Source: Kribbella sp. VKM Ac-2569 (GTDB taxonomy: Bacteria; Actinomycetota; Actinomycetes; Propionibacteriales; Kribbellaceae). From it: a stretch of DNA of 64,000 nucleotides. The translations under genes were made by a program, and so were the position numbers. This document shows positions 53,241 to 60,911 of the stretch, one piece after another; position 1 is the first letter of the stretch, and each line of letters starts with the position of its first letter. Where the stretch lies: contig NZ_SGXJ01000003.1 in the NCBI RefSeq assembly GCF_004216905.1, forward strand, positions 1,178,001-1,242,000. Reading direction: 5' to 3'. A model generated the notes under the pieces. The model was given only the letters and a program-made list of their open reading frames with translations. It was not told the origin of the DNA and did not search any database.

Positions 53241-54362
53241 TCAGTTCTGCACGGCTGCGCCGGACTCGAGCAGCCCGTCGATGTCGGTGATTCCCCAGTC
53301 GGCCAAGGCTTCCCGGGTGTGTTCCCCCGGCCGCGCGGGCGGTCGGTCCAGGCTGGTCGGCGTACGGTCGAAGCGCGGCGCGGGGGCCGCCTGCCGGACG
53401 CCGTGGTGGTCCACAAAGGTGCCTCGGGCAACGAGGTGCGGGTGGTCGCCGGCCAGCGGCAGCACCGGTGCGACGCAGGCGTCCGAGCCGTCGAACAGCT
53501 CCGTCCACTCCGCCTGCGTCCGCTGCCGGAACGTTTCGGCCAGAACCTTCCGTAACTCCGGCCATTGCGAAGGATCGTTGCGGTCCGGCGCGTCCAGACC
53601 GAGTTTGTCGATCAGCTCGGCGTAGAACTGCGGCTCCAGCGCCCCGACCGCGACGTGCTTCCCGTCGGCGGTCTCGTACACGTCGTAGAACGGCGCACCC
53701 GTGTCCAGCAGGTTCGTCCCGCGCTCCTGCCGCCACGACCCGGCGGCGAGCGCCCCGAGCAGCATCGTGGTCAGGTGCGCCGATCCGTCCACGATCGCCG
53801 CGTCCACGACCTGTCCCTGACCGCTGCGCTGCGCCTCGTTCAGGGCGGCGAGTACGCCGATCACGAGGTACAGCGAGCCGCCCGCGAAGTCACCGAGCAG
53901 GTTCGCCGGCACCTGTGGCGGCCCATCGGCGCGCCCGATCAGATGTAGCGCGCCGGACAGCGCGAGGTAGTCGATGTCGTGCCCAGCCGCTTGCGCGAGC
54001 GGACCGTCCTGGCCCCACCCGGTCATCCGCCCGTACACGAGCCGCGGATTGAGCGCGTGACAGTCCGCCGGCCCGAGCCCGAGCCGCTCGGCCACCCCGG
54101 GCCGGAATCCTTCGACCAGTACGTCGGCCTGCGCGACCAGGCGCCGTACGACGTCGACCGCGGCCGGTTGCTTGAGGTCCAGGGCCGCACTCCGACGGCC
54201 GCGATTGACCAGATCCAGCTCCGGCGGACCCATCGACGCCCCGCCACCGGGGCGATCGATCCGCAGCACGTCGGCGCCGAGCTCGGCCAGCATCATGCAC
54301 GCGAACGGCGCCGGACCGAGGCCGGCCAGCTCGACCACCTTCACGCCCTCGAGTGGACCCAT
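53241..54362 (-). CDS. CaiB/BaiF-family CoA-transferase (racemase-like)
   Basis: A 373-residue family III CoA-transferase or alpha-methylacyl-CoA racemase relative. The N-terminal CoA site [20 protein letters not shown] and [10 protein letters not shown], then [20 protein letters not shown] with the family Asp, are clear. With the downstream acyl-CoA dehydrogenase it suggests uptake of methyl-branched or sterol side-chain acyl groups. The ATG begins 8 bases after a CACAAT -10, so the message is probably leaderless. Confidence 0.92.
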   Translation of the reverse strand: MGPLEGVKVVELAGLGPAPFACMMLAELGADVLRIDRPGGGASMGPPELDLVNRGRRSAALDLKQPAAVDVVRRLVAQADVLVEGFRPGVAERLGLGPADCHALNPRLVYGRMTGWGQDGPLAQAAGHDIDYLALSGALHLIGRADGPPQVPANLLGDFAGGSLYLVIGVLAALNEAQRSGQGQVVDAAIVDGSAHLTTMLLGALAAGSWRQERGTNLLDTGAPFYDVYETADGKHVAVGALEPQFYAELIDKLGLDAPDRNDPSQWPELRKVLAETFRQRTQAEWTELFDGSDACVAPVLPLAGDHPHLVARGTFVDHHGVRQAAPAPRFDRTPTSLDRPPARPGEHTREALADWGITDIDGLLESGAAVQN

Positions 54363-54369
54363 GGGCGCT

Positions 54370-54400
54370 ATTGTGACAGTCCTACTGTCACAGTCGTCAA
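54370..54400 (-). promoter_or_regulatory. MerR-type promoter/operator of the CoA-transferase operon
   Basis: On the minus strand: -35 TTGACG (54400-54395), 19-base spacer, -10 CACAAT (54375-54370), then 7 bases to the ATG. The spacer holds a perfect dyad with 9-base arms TGTGACAGT (54372-54380) and ACTGTCACA (54384-54392). Layout, spacing and distance to the start codon equal those at fadA (47586-47616). The -35 overlaps the stop codon of the preceding gene. Confidence 0.75.
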
Positions 54401-54786
54401 GTCAACTTGCGCGTCCCCACCAAAGCGGTGGCCGGCAGCACCACCATCAAGATCACGCCGACTGCGAGTACGACCGACCAACCCGGCTCGCCGTGCTCGA
54501 GATGGGCGAGGTGGAAGATCATGTGTGGCAGGGAGAACGCGAGATACGCCAGCAGCGCCACTGCCGCCAGGTAACGGTCCAGGCGAATCGCGGCCGCGGT
54601 CAGGACGATCCCCAGACCGAGCGACGCGCCGCCGAAGTCGTGGAAGAGATGGTCGCTGTACGGCGGTGTCCAGTTGACCGTCGGCACGTGGTCGTAGAAC
54701 GTCTTCGGGGCGAACGTCAGCCACACGCCGAGAACGAGCTCGAACGCGGCGAACACGATCAGCACCGCGCGGACATAGCCCTTCAT
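54397..54786 (-). CDS. Small four-helix membrane protein, DoxX-like
   Basis: A 129-residue protein with four hydrophobic segments ([76 protein letters not shown]). The layout resembles DoxX-like/DUF4345 proteins. The ATG (54784-54786) overlaps the stop of the NmrA-type gene. It ends a run that includes an ECF41 sigma factor. The function is unknown. Confidence 0.8.
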   Translation of the reverse strand: MKGYVRAVLIVFAAFELVLGVWLTFAPKTFYDHVPTVNWTPPYSDHLFHDFGGASLGLGIVLTAAAIRLDRYLAAVALLAYLAFSLPHMIFHLAHLEHGEPGWSVVLAVGVILMVVLPATALVGTRKLT

Positions 54787-55508
54787 CTGAGGTAGTCCGC
54801 GAACGTGATCCGCCCGTACGCCGGACCGTCCACCATCGCCGCGCCGTCGGCGTACGCCCGGAAAATCTTGCCGCCCAGCCGCAACGGCAGCACCGGCCGA
54901 CGCGAGGACCTCGCCTGCTTCCACATCTGCGCCAGTTCGACGACAGGCCGCCGCTCTGGACCCCCGATGTCCGCGGCGTGACCGTTCACCGGGGGCTCGT
55001 CGACGAGCTCCGCGAGGCGGACCGCGACGTCCTCCACCGCGATCGGCTGCAGCGTGATCGCGGGGGCGAGCACCGCCGGCAGGAAACGCTGCGCGGCGAG
55101 GACCCGCTCGACCAGGTTGTGGAACTGGGTCGCCCGCAGGATCGTGTACGGCACGCCCGACTCGGCGACCAGGCGCTCGGCCTCGAGCTTGTGCCGGTAG
55201 TACGCGAGCGGGATGCGTTCGATGCCGGCGATCGACATCACCACGAGGTGCTGTACGCCCGTGGCGGCCTTGAGCAGGTTGCGAGTCTGCTCGACGTCCC
55301 GGCGGCCCTGGCTCGTGGCCAGGTGCACGACCACGTCCGACCCGTCGATCGCCGCGGCCAGTCCCTCGCCGGTCGTCAGGTCGCCGACTACACGGTCGGG
55401 TCCGGGCTTCCGGCTCAGCACCCGGACCTGATGATCAGCGGCACGCAGTCTGGCTACGGTCGGCTTGCCAAGGGTGCCGGTTCCGCCGGTGACAAGGATG
55501 GAAGTCAT
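54783..55508 (-). CDS. NmrA/SDR-type NAD(P)-binding protein
   Basis: A 241-residue atypical short-chain dehydrogenase/epimerase. The dinucleotide motif is ILVTGGTGTLGKPTVARL (4-21); there is an LAYYRHKLEAERLV helix with YxxxK-like residues and a C-terminal domain. The ATG (55506-55508) follows AGGAAT in a 20-base gap after the sigma factor gene. Oxidoreductases/epimerases are the usual partner genes of ECF41 sigma factors, which fits. Confidence 0.9.
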   Translation of the reverse strand: MTSILVTGGTGTLGKPTVARLRAADHQVRVLSRKPGPDRVVGDLTTGEGLAAAIDGSDVVVHLATSQGRRDVEQTRNLLKAATGVQHLVVMSIAGIERIPLAYYRHKLEAERLVAESGVPYTILRATQFHNLVERVLAAQRFLPAVLAPAITLQPIAVEDVAVRLAELVDEPPVNGHAADIGGPERRPVVELAQMWKQARSSRRPVLPLRLGGKIFRAYADGAAMVDGPAYGRITFADYLR

Positions 55509-55528
55509 TTTTGCTGGATTCCTTTCGG

Positions 55529-56437
55529 TCACCAGCTGAGATCCGGTAGCCCTTCGATTCGTGACAGCTGGGCGACGGCGAACGCGAGCTTGTCCGGGTT
55601 CATCACGAACTGCAGCTCGGTGACACCGTCCGGTCCGATGCCGATGAAGCAGATCGCCATGACGCCATCGGGGCCGACGGCAACCAGCGCCGGGCCGCCG
55701 TTCGCCTCCACCAGGCGGGCCTCGATGTCGCCACCGAACCGCTGCAGCGCTCCGGCCGTGTAGCGAGCGACCCGATCGCGGCCGACCACCACGTTGCGGG
55801 CGGCGGACACCTTGCCGCCGCTGTCGGCGCGCGACACCACGTCCTCGGCCAGCAGCTTCTCGAGCTCCTCGATCTCCCCCAGCCGCGCGGCCGCGATGAA
55901 CCGCTCGACCAGCTTCCGCCAACCCGCCTGGTCGACCGGCTGCTGACGCGGCCCCTCGGCGCTGAGCTTCCTCCCCGCCCGCGACGCCAGTTGCCGCGCG
56001 TTCGCCTCCGACGTCCCGATCAGCTCGGCAACCTCGCGGTACCCGTACGCGAACGCCTCGTGCAGCACGTACGCCGCTCGCTCGGCCGGCGTCAGCCGTT
56101 CGAGCAGGAGCAACAGCGCGAACGACACCGACTCCCGCTCCGCCACGACCTCCAACGGCCCGAGCGCGTCGAACTCAGCCCGCCCGGTCAGCACAGGCTC
56201 CGGCAGCCACTGCCCGACGTACAGCTCCCGCCGCGCCCGCGCCGACGTCATCTGCTTGATCGACAGGTTCGTGACAGCCTTCGCCAGGTACGCCTCCGGA
56301 TCACGCACCGTCGTACGGTCGACATCCTGCCAACGCAGCCACGCGTCCTGCAGAATCTCCTCGGCATCGGTCGCCGTACCGGTCATCCGGTACGCAATCC
56401 CGAACAACCGCCCCCGCAGCCGTTCGAAATCATCCAT
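55529..56437 (-). CDS. ECF41-group sigma factor with SnoaL-like C-terminal domain
   Basis: A 302-residue SigJ/ECF41-type sigma factor. Sigma2 is at about 5-70 (RGRLFGIAYRMTGTATDAEE), sigma4 at about 105-165 (LTPAERAAYVLHEAFAYGYREVA). The linker carries the group's WLPEP motif and the SnoaL-like C-terminal domain has NPDKL near the end, the two hallmarks of self-regulating ECF41 factors. The third group motif, DGGGR, is altered to DSGGK. The ATG overlaps the DinB gene stop by 8 bases. Confidence 0.93.
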   Translation of the reverse strand: MDDFERLRGRLFGIAYRMTGTATDAEEILQDAWLRWQDVDRTTVRDPEAYLAKAVTNLSIKQMTSARARRELYVGQWLPEPVLTGRAEFDALGPLEVVAERESVSFALLLLLERLTPAERAAYVLHEAFAYGYREVAELIGTSEANARQLASRAGRKLSAEGPRQQPVDQAGWRKLVERFIAAARLGEIEELEKLLAEDVVSRADSGGKVSAARNVVVGRDRVARYTAGALQRFGGDIEARLVEANGGPALVAVGPDGVMAICFIGIGPDGVTELQFVMNPDKLAFAVAQLSRIEGLPDLSW

Positions 56438-56993
56438 CCCGGAAGGTCTCCGCGGCTCGCTGGATCTTGGCGTAGTAGTCCGTCCAGGCGGCCTCGTCGA
56501 GCATGTCGGCGTCCTTGCCGCCCTGGCCGTCGATCAGTTCGCGGACGATGTCCGCGTGGCCGGCGTGATGTGCGGTCTCGTCGACGACGCGGACCAGCAG
56601 CGCGCCGAACGTCGTACTGCGTTGACCTTCGGCCCAGTGCGGCACCTCGGCCGGGTGGTCGAGGTCGAGCGCGGCGATGGAGCGGTCGCTGTGGGCGCAG
56701 GCCTCGCCGTAGAGGCCGGTGATGTACTCCGTCGACTCGTCCGGCTTCGCCCACATGTCGGCGCCCTCCCACACCGATCCGTCCGCCTCCCACGGCAGTA
56801 CGTCGGCCGGCGGGCGACCCACGCTCGTCCCGAGGTACACGTACTCGATGCCAACCAGGTGCTTCACCAGCCCGAGCAGATTGGTCCCGGACGGTACGAG
56901 CGGGCGGCGCCGGTCGTACTCACTGATCCCGTCGAGCTTGGCGAGCATCAGCGCGCGAGTGTCCTGGAGGTACTGCTGGAGGTGGGACTTCAC
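56430..56993 (-). CDS. DinB-family metal-binding protein
   Basis: A 187-residue four-helix DinB/DfrA-like protein. The metal-binding histidines are in LVKHLVGIEY (His near 44) and DETAHHAGHADIVREL (near 140). The family includes thiol transferases that use bacillithiol or mycothiol. The GTG (56991-56993) overlaps the cobQ stop as GTGA; longer frames only run antisense-like. It is co-translated with cobQ and the sigma factor. Confidence 0.9.
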   Translation of the reverse strand: MKSHLQQYLQDTRALMLAKLDGISEYDRRRPLVPSGTNLLGLVKHLVGIEYVYLGTSVGRPPADVLPWEADGSVWEGADMWAKPDESTEYITGLYGEACAHSDRSIAALDLDHPAEVPHWAEGQRSTTFGALLVRVVDETAHHAGHADIVRELIDGQGGKDADMLDEAAWTDYYAKIQRAAETFRDG

Positions 56994-58441
56994 GGCGCTC
57001 CTGGTGGGATGAACGGGACGGGAGGTGCGCCGTGCTCGATCAGGTGCAGCAGGGCGGCGGTGTCGGCGTACTCGTCGATCATGTCGGCCAGGCGGTCCAG
57101 CCGTTCCTCGCGCAGCCCCGCGAACGAGACCGAGCCGTCGGGCGCGGGTTTGCCGGTGAGCGCGGCGACCTCGGTGAGGAACGCGTGCCGCGCGGCGTCG
57201 TCGTCGAGCAGACCGTGCCAGATCGTGCCCCACGTGTTGCCGCTGCGGCAGCCACCCGGGAACTCCGACGCGTCACCGATCACGTCGACGACACCATGAT
57301 GGATCTCGTACGCCGTTCGCGCCGGCCGCGCCAGCGTCTTCTCGCGCGCAAAGGTGGTTGCTACCGGCAATAGCCCGAGACCGGCCGACGAGCCACCCGA
57401 TTCGACCCCGTGAGGGTCGGAGATCGTTGCGCCGAGCATCTGGTAGCCGCCGCAGATGCCAAGCACCGGACGGCCCGCTGCGTCCCGTGCCGCCACGGCG
57501 TCGGCGAGACCGAGCGACCGCAACCACTCCAGGTCGGCACTGGTCGCGCGCGAGCCCGGCAACACGACCAGGTCGGCGTCGCGGACCTCCCCCGGGCTCG
57601 TGGTGAAGAACACGCTGTTGGTCGGCTCTACCGCCAGCGCGTCGAGATCCGTGAAGTTGCTGATCCGCGGGAACCGCACCACCGCGATCGTCAACAGGTC
57701 GCCCGGCGAGGTACGCCGTACCGGGATGTCCAGCGCGTCCTCGGAGTCCAGCCACAGCTCGGGCAGCCACGGCAGTACGCCGTACGTCGGGCGGCCGGTG
57801 ACCGAGGCGAGCATGTCGATCCCAGGCTGCAGCAGCGAGACGTCGCCGCGGAACTTGTTCACCAGGAACCCGCTGATCAGGGCCTGGTCGGCGGCGTCGA
57901 GCAACGCGACGGTCCCGAACATCGACGCGAACACTCCCCCGCGGTCGATGTCGCCGACCACCACGACCGGAGCCTTGGTGTGCTGTGCGAGTCCCAGGTT
58001 CACGTAGTCCGACTGCCGCAGGTTGATCTCGGTCGGACTGCCCGCGCCCTCGCTGATCACCACGTCGTACCTCGACGCGAGATCGTCGTACGCCGCGAAT
58101 GCCGCCTTCGCCAGCTCCGCGCGCTCGGTGAGGAAGCCGCGGGCGGACAGCTCGCCCCACGGCTCGCCCATCAGGACGACGTGGCTGCGCCGGTCGCTGC
58201 CCGGTTTGAGCAGGACGGGATTCATCGCGGCCTCGGGCTCGGCGCCGGCGGCAACGGCCTGGATCCACTGCGCACGGCCGATCTCGGTGCCGTCCGCGCA
58301 GACCATCGAGTTGTTCGACATGTTCTGCGCCTTGTACGGCGCGACCCGCACACCCTGCCGCGCCAGCCAACGGCACAGCCCCGTGACGACGGTCGTCTTC
58401 CCGGCGTCGGACGTCGTACCGGCGATCAGCAGCGAACCCAC
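56990..58441 (-). CDS. cobQ: Cobyric acid synthase
   Basis: A 483-residue glutamine-dependent amidotransferase of cobalamin synthesis. The N-terminal dethiobiotin-synthase-like ATPase has AGTTSDAGKTTVVTGL and the substrate loop YKAQNMSNNSMV. The C-terminal glutaminase has the nucleophile in LGICGGYQMLG (near 327) and a late YEIHHGVVD His. It starts with GTG. It is distant from cobT-cobA (31.2-33.5 kb), so cobalamin genes are split here. Confidence 0.96.
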   Translation of the reverse strand: MGSLLIAGTTSDAGKTTVVTGLCRWLARQGVRVAPYKAQNMSNNSMVCADGTEIGRAQWIQAVAAGAEPEAAMNPVLLKPGSDRRSHVVLMGEPWGELSARGFLTERAELAKAAFAAYDDLASRYDVVISEGAGSPTEINLRQSDYVNLGLAQHTKAPVVVVGDIDRGGVFASMFGTVALLDAADQALISGFLVNKFRGDVSLLQPGIDMLASVTGRPTYGVLPWLPELWLDSEDALDIPVRRTSPGDLLTIAVVRFPRISNFTDLDALAVEPTNSVFFTTSPGEVRDADLVVLPGSRATSADLEWLRSLGLADAVAARDAAGRPVLGICGGYQMLGATISDPHGVESGGSSAGLGLLPVATTFAREKTLARPARTAYEIHHGVVDVIGDASEFPGGCRSGNTWGTIWHGLLDDDAARHAFLTEVAALTGKPAPDGSVSFAGLREERLDRLADMIDEYADTAALLHLIEHGAPPVPFIPPGAP

Positions 58442-58450
58442 GCCGCAATC

Positions 58451-59983
58451 TTAGGGTTCGTCCTCCCGGCGCCGTTCGGTAGCCGGGAGCCGCGGCGTCG
58501 CGCCCTGGAACCGGGTCGCCCCGGTCGTCGACGACAGCGGCTTCGCGATGTCCTCCAGGGACTTGCCCTCGGCGTCCACGCCGAACACCCACGCGATGAT
58601 CCCGCCGGCCAGCATCACGACCGCGCCGATGATGTAACCGACCGTCAGCGGCCCGCGCGCCGGGTTGTCGCCCTCACCGATCAGCGAGGCGAACAGGTAC
58701 GGCGCGATCACGCCGCCGGCCAGCTGCGAGATCGCGAAGAAGAACGAGATCGCCTGTCCGCGCAGCTCGATCGGGAAGATCTCGCTCACCGTCAGGTACG
58801 CCGACGACGCGCCGGCCGACGCGAAGAAGAACACCACGCACCACAGCCCGGTCAGCGACGCGGCGTTCAGTACGCCGGCGTTGAACAGCAACGCGGTGAT
58901 GAACAGCACCACGGCCGACAGCGTGTACGTGCCGAGGATCATCTTCCGGCGGCCGACGGTGTCGAACAGGTGCCCGAGCAGCAGCGGACCGGCCAGGTTG
59001 CCGATTGCGAACGGGAAGAAGTACAGCGCGACGCTGGAGTCGTTCAGACCGAAGTACGACTTCAGCACCAGCGCGTAGGTGAAGAAGATCGCGTTGTAGA
59101 GGAATGCCTGGGTGACCATCATCGAGAAGCCGAGGAACGATCGGCTGCGGTAGTCGCGGAGCATCACCCGGGCGATCTCGCGGTACGTCACCGGTGGGTA
59201 GTCGACCACCGCGATCGCCTCGTCGTCGCGGACCTCGCGCAGTTCGCCGCCCTGCCGCCGTACCGTCGCCTCGATGTCGTCGACGGTCCGCTCGGCCTCC
59301 TCGACCCGGCCGTGCGTCATCAGCCAGCGCGGGCTCTCCGGGATGTGCCGGCGCAGGTAGATGATGATCAGGCCCATCACCGGGCCGATCAGGAAGCACA
59401 GCCGCCAGCCCCACTCGACCGGGATGATGTCCGTGTTCAGGAACAGCAGACCGACCGCGGAACCGATCAGCGCGCCGCCCCAGTAGGTGCCATTGACGCC
59501 GATGTCGACGCGGCCGCGGTACCTCGACGGGATCAGCTCGTCGATCGCGGAGTTGATCGCGGCGTACTCACCGCCGATGCCCATCCCGGCGATGAACCGG
59601 AAGACCAGCAGCGAGGTGAGGTCCCAGGACAGGCCGGCCGCGCCGGAGGCGATCAGGTAGACCAGCAGCGTGACGATGAACAGGCTGCGTCGGCCGAGCC
59701 GGTCGGTCAGCCGGCCGAACAACAGCGCGCCGACCACCTCACCGGCCAGATAGATCGACGCCATCAGCCCCACCTCGGAGGTGGTCAGATGCAGGGTCTC
59801 GGGTTCCTTCAGCACGTTCCCGACCAGGGAGACGAGCTGGATCTCCAGACCGTCCAGGATCCAGGAGACGCCCAGACCGACGACGATCATCCAATGGAAC
59901 TTGGTCCACGGCAGCCGGTCCATCCGGGCCGGCACGAGACTCGGTATCGCCTTGCCGTGCTCCAACGCGTGCTCGCTGCTCAT
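58451..59983 (-). CDS. MFS transporter, sugar-porter-like
   Basis: A 510-residue major facilitator protein with about 12 helices. The loop 2-3 motif is GRLTDRLGRRS, and the sugar-porter-like GMGIGGEYAAINSAIDELIP with PSRYRGR follows. A polar central loop (about 215-285) and a long cytoplasmic tail flank the two halves. The substrate is unknown; aromatic acids or sugars are typical for this type. It ends 9 bases before the cobQ start codon region, in the same direction. Confidence 0.9.
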   Translation of the reverse strand: MSSEHALEHGKAIPSLVPARMDRLPWTKFHWMIVVGLGVSWILDGLEIQLVSLVGNVLKEPETLHLTTSEVGLMASIYLAGEVVGALLFGRLTDRLGRRSLFIVTLLVYLIASGAAGLSWDLTSLLVFRFIAGMGIGGEYAAINSAIDELIPSRYRGRVDIGVNGTYWGGALIGSAVGLLFLNTDIIPVEWGWRLCFLIGPVMGLIIIYLRRHIPESPRWLMTHGRVEEAERTVDDIEATVRRQGGELREVRDDEAIAVVDYPPVTYREIARVMLRDYRSRSFLGFSMMVTQAFLYNAIFFTYALVLKSYFGLNDSSVALYFFPFAIGNLAGPLLLGHLFDTVGRRKMILGTYTLSAVVLFITALLFNAGVLNAASLTGLWCVVFFFASAGASSAYLTVSEIFPIELRGQAISFFFAISQLAGGVIAPYLFASLIGEGDNPARGPLTVGYIIGAVVMLAGGIIAWVFGVDAEGKSLEDIAKPLSSTTGATRFQGATPRLPATERRREDEP

Positions 59984-59994
59984 CCTTGCTCCTC

Positions 59995-60027
59995 CCGGCC
60001 CGTGGTTGTCGAAAGCCTTTGGGCCGG
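59995..60027. promoter_or_regulatory. Inverted repeat upstream of the MFS transporter gene
   Basis: CCGGCCC (59995-60001) and GGGCCGG (60021-60027) with a 19-base loop in the 72-base gap. It may be an operator for the transporter or a terminator for the YbaK gene; GC-only arms make chance similarity possible. Confidence 0.35.
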
Positions 60028-60055
60028 TACCCCGGGAGTGACGGACTCAAAACGG

Positions 60056-60586
60056 TCAGTTAGCGGGAGAGGCGAACTGCAGTACTTCGGCGGTGGGGAG
60101 CTTGGCGAGGTCGGCGCCGTCGACGAGGAGTTTGGAAGCGCGCATCCCGCTGCCGATCACGACCCGGCCGGCGTTCGCGACGGCCTCGTCGACCAGGACC
60201 GGCCAGTCCGCGGGCAGTCCGATCGGCGTGATACCGCCGTACTCCATCCTCGTCGTGCCGACCGCGTCGTCCTGCGCGGCGAACGAGATCTTCCGGACGC
60301 CGAGGTGCTTGCGGATCACGCCGTTCACATCCGCCCGGTGGGTGGCGAGCACCATCACCGCGGCGTACGTCGACTCACCGGCGCGCTTGCCGTGGACGAT
60401 CACGCAGTTCGCCGACGCGGCCATCGGTACGTCGTACTCCGCGCAGAATGCGGCCGTGTCCGCGAGGCCGGGATCGATCGCGGCCGCGTACGCCGGGATC
60501 GACCCGAGGGCGCCGCGGACCGGCTCGGCCAGAAGCTCCGGCACCTCGGCGGCCGGCTTCCACTCGAGCTTGCCCAGTACCGTCAC
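60056..60586 (-). CDS. YbaK/EbsC-family aminoacyl-tRNA deacylase-like protein
   Basis: A 176-residue YbaK/ProX-fold protein that would hydrolyse misacylated tRNA, such as Cys-tRNA(Pro). Family segments are ANCVIVHGKR, RKHLGVRKISFAAQDDAV, YGGITPIGLP and VVIGSGMRASKLLVDG. Starts with GTG (60584-60586) overlapping the GNAT stop. The specific mischarged tRNA is unknown. Confidence 0.9.
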   Translation of the reverse strand: MTVLGKLEWKPAAEVPELLAEPVRGALGSIPAYAAAIDPGLADTAAFCAEYDVPMAASANCVIVHGKRAGESTYAAVMVLATHRADVNGVIRKHLGVRKISFAAQDDAVGTTRMEYGGITPIGLPADWPVLVDEAVANAGRVVIGSGMRASKLLVDGADLAKLPTAEVLQFASPAN

Positions 60587-60891
60587 TCGCCCTCCCGCTT
60601 CACGAGGTCGGCGTACTCGGTGTGATCGGTGAGGAAGTCGATGTAGAACGGGCAGAGCGGCTTGACCCGGAGCCCGAGAGCCCGTGCGTCGTCGAGCGAC
60701 TGGGTCGCGATCCGGCCGGCCACGCCCTGCCCGCGGAACTCCGGCAGCGTCTCGGCATGCACGAAGCTGATCACACCGGGGTGCAGCCTGTAGTCGACGA
60801 ATCCCATCAGAGTGCCCTCGGAGTCGACCGCTTCGTACCGGCTCCGGTCCTTGGCATCCACCACGCTGATCTCGTTCTCCATGCCCGCCAC
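60583..60891 (-). CDS. Small GNAT acetyltransferase (COG2388 type)
   Basis: A 102-residue minimal GNAT. The acetyl-CoA loop is EFRGQGVAGRIATQSLDDA; the C-terminal PLCPFYIDFLTDHTEYADL is characteristic of the YidJ/Gcn5-like short family. The function is unknown; some members acetylate small amines. It leads a two-gene unit with the YbaK-like gene. Confidence 0.9.
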   Translation of the reverse strand: MAGMENEISVVDAKDRSRYEAVDSEGTLMGFVDYRLHPGVISFVHAETLPEFRGQGVAGRIATQSLDDARALGLRVKPLCPFYIDFLTDHTEYADLVKREGE

Positions 60892-60911
60892 TCTAACGAG
60901 CCCGCGCCGAC

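Noticed and set aside
54372-54392. TGTCACA within the dyad as an ECF41 -35 element for the nearby sigma factor
   Set aside because: No CGTC -10 at the expected spacing toward the CoA-transferase gene. The conserved TTGAC-N19-CACAAT layout at both fad sites fits MerR control better, though ECF41 input is not excluded.
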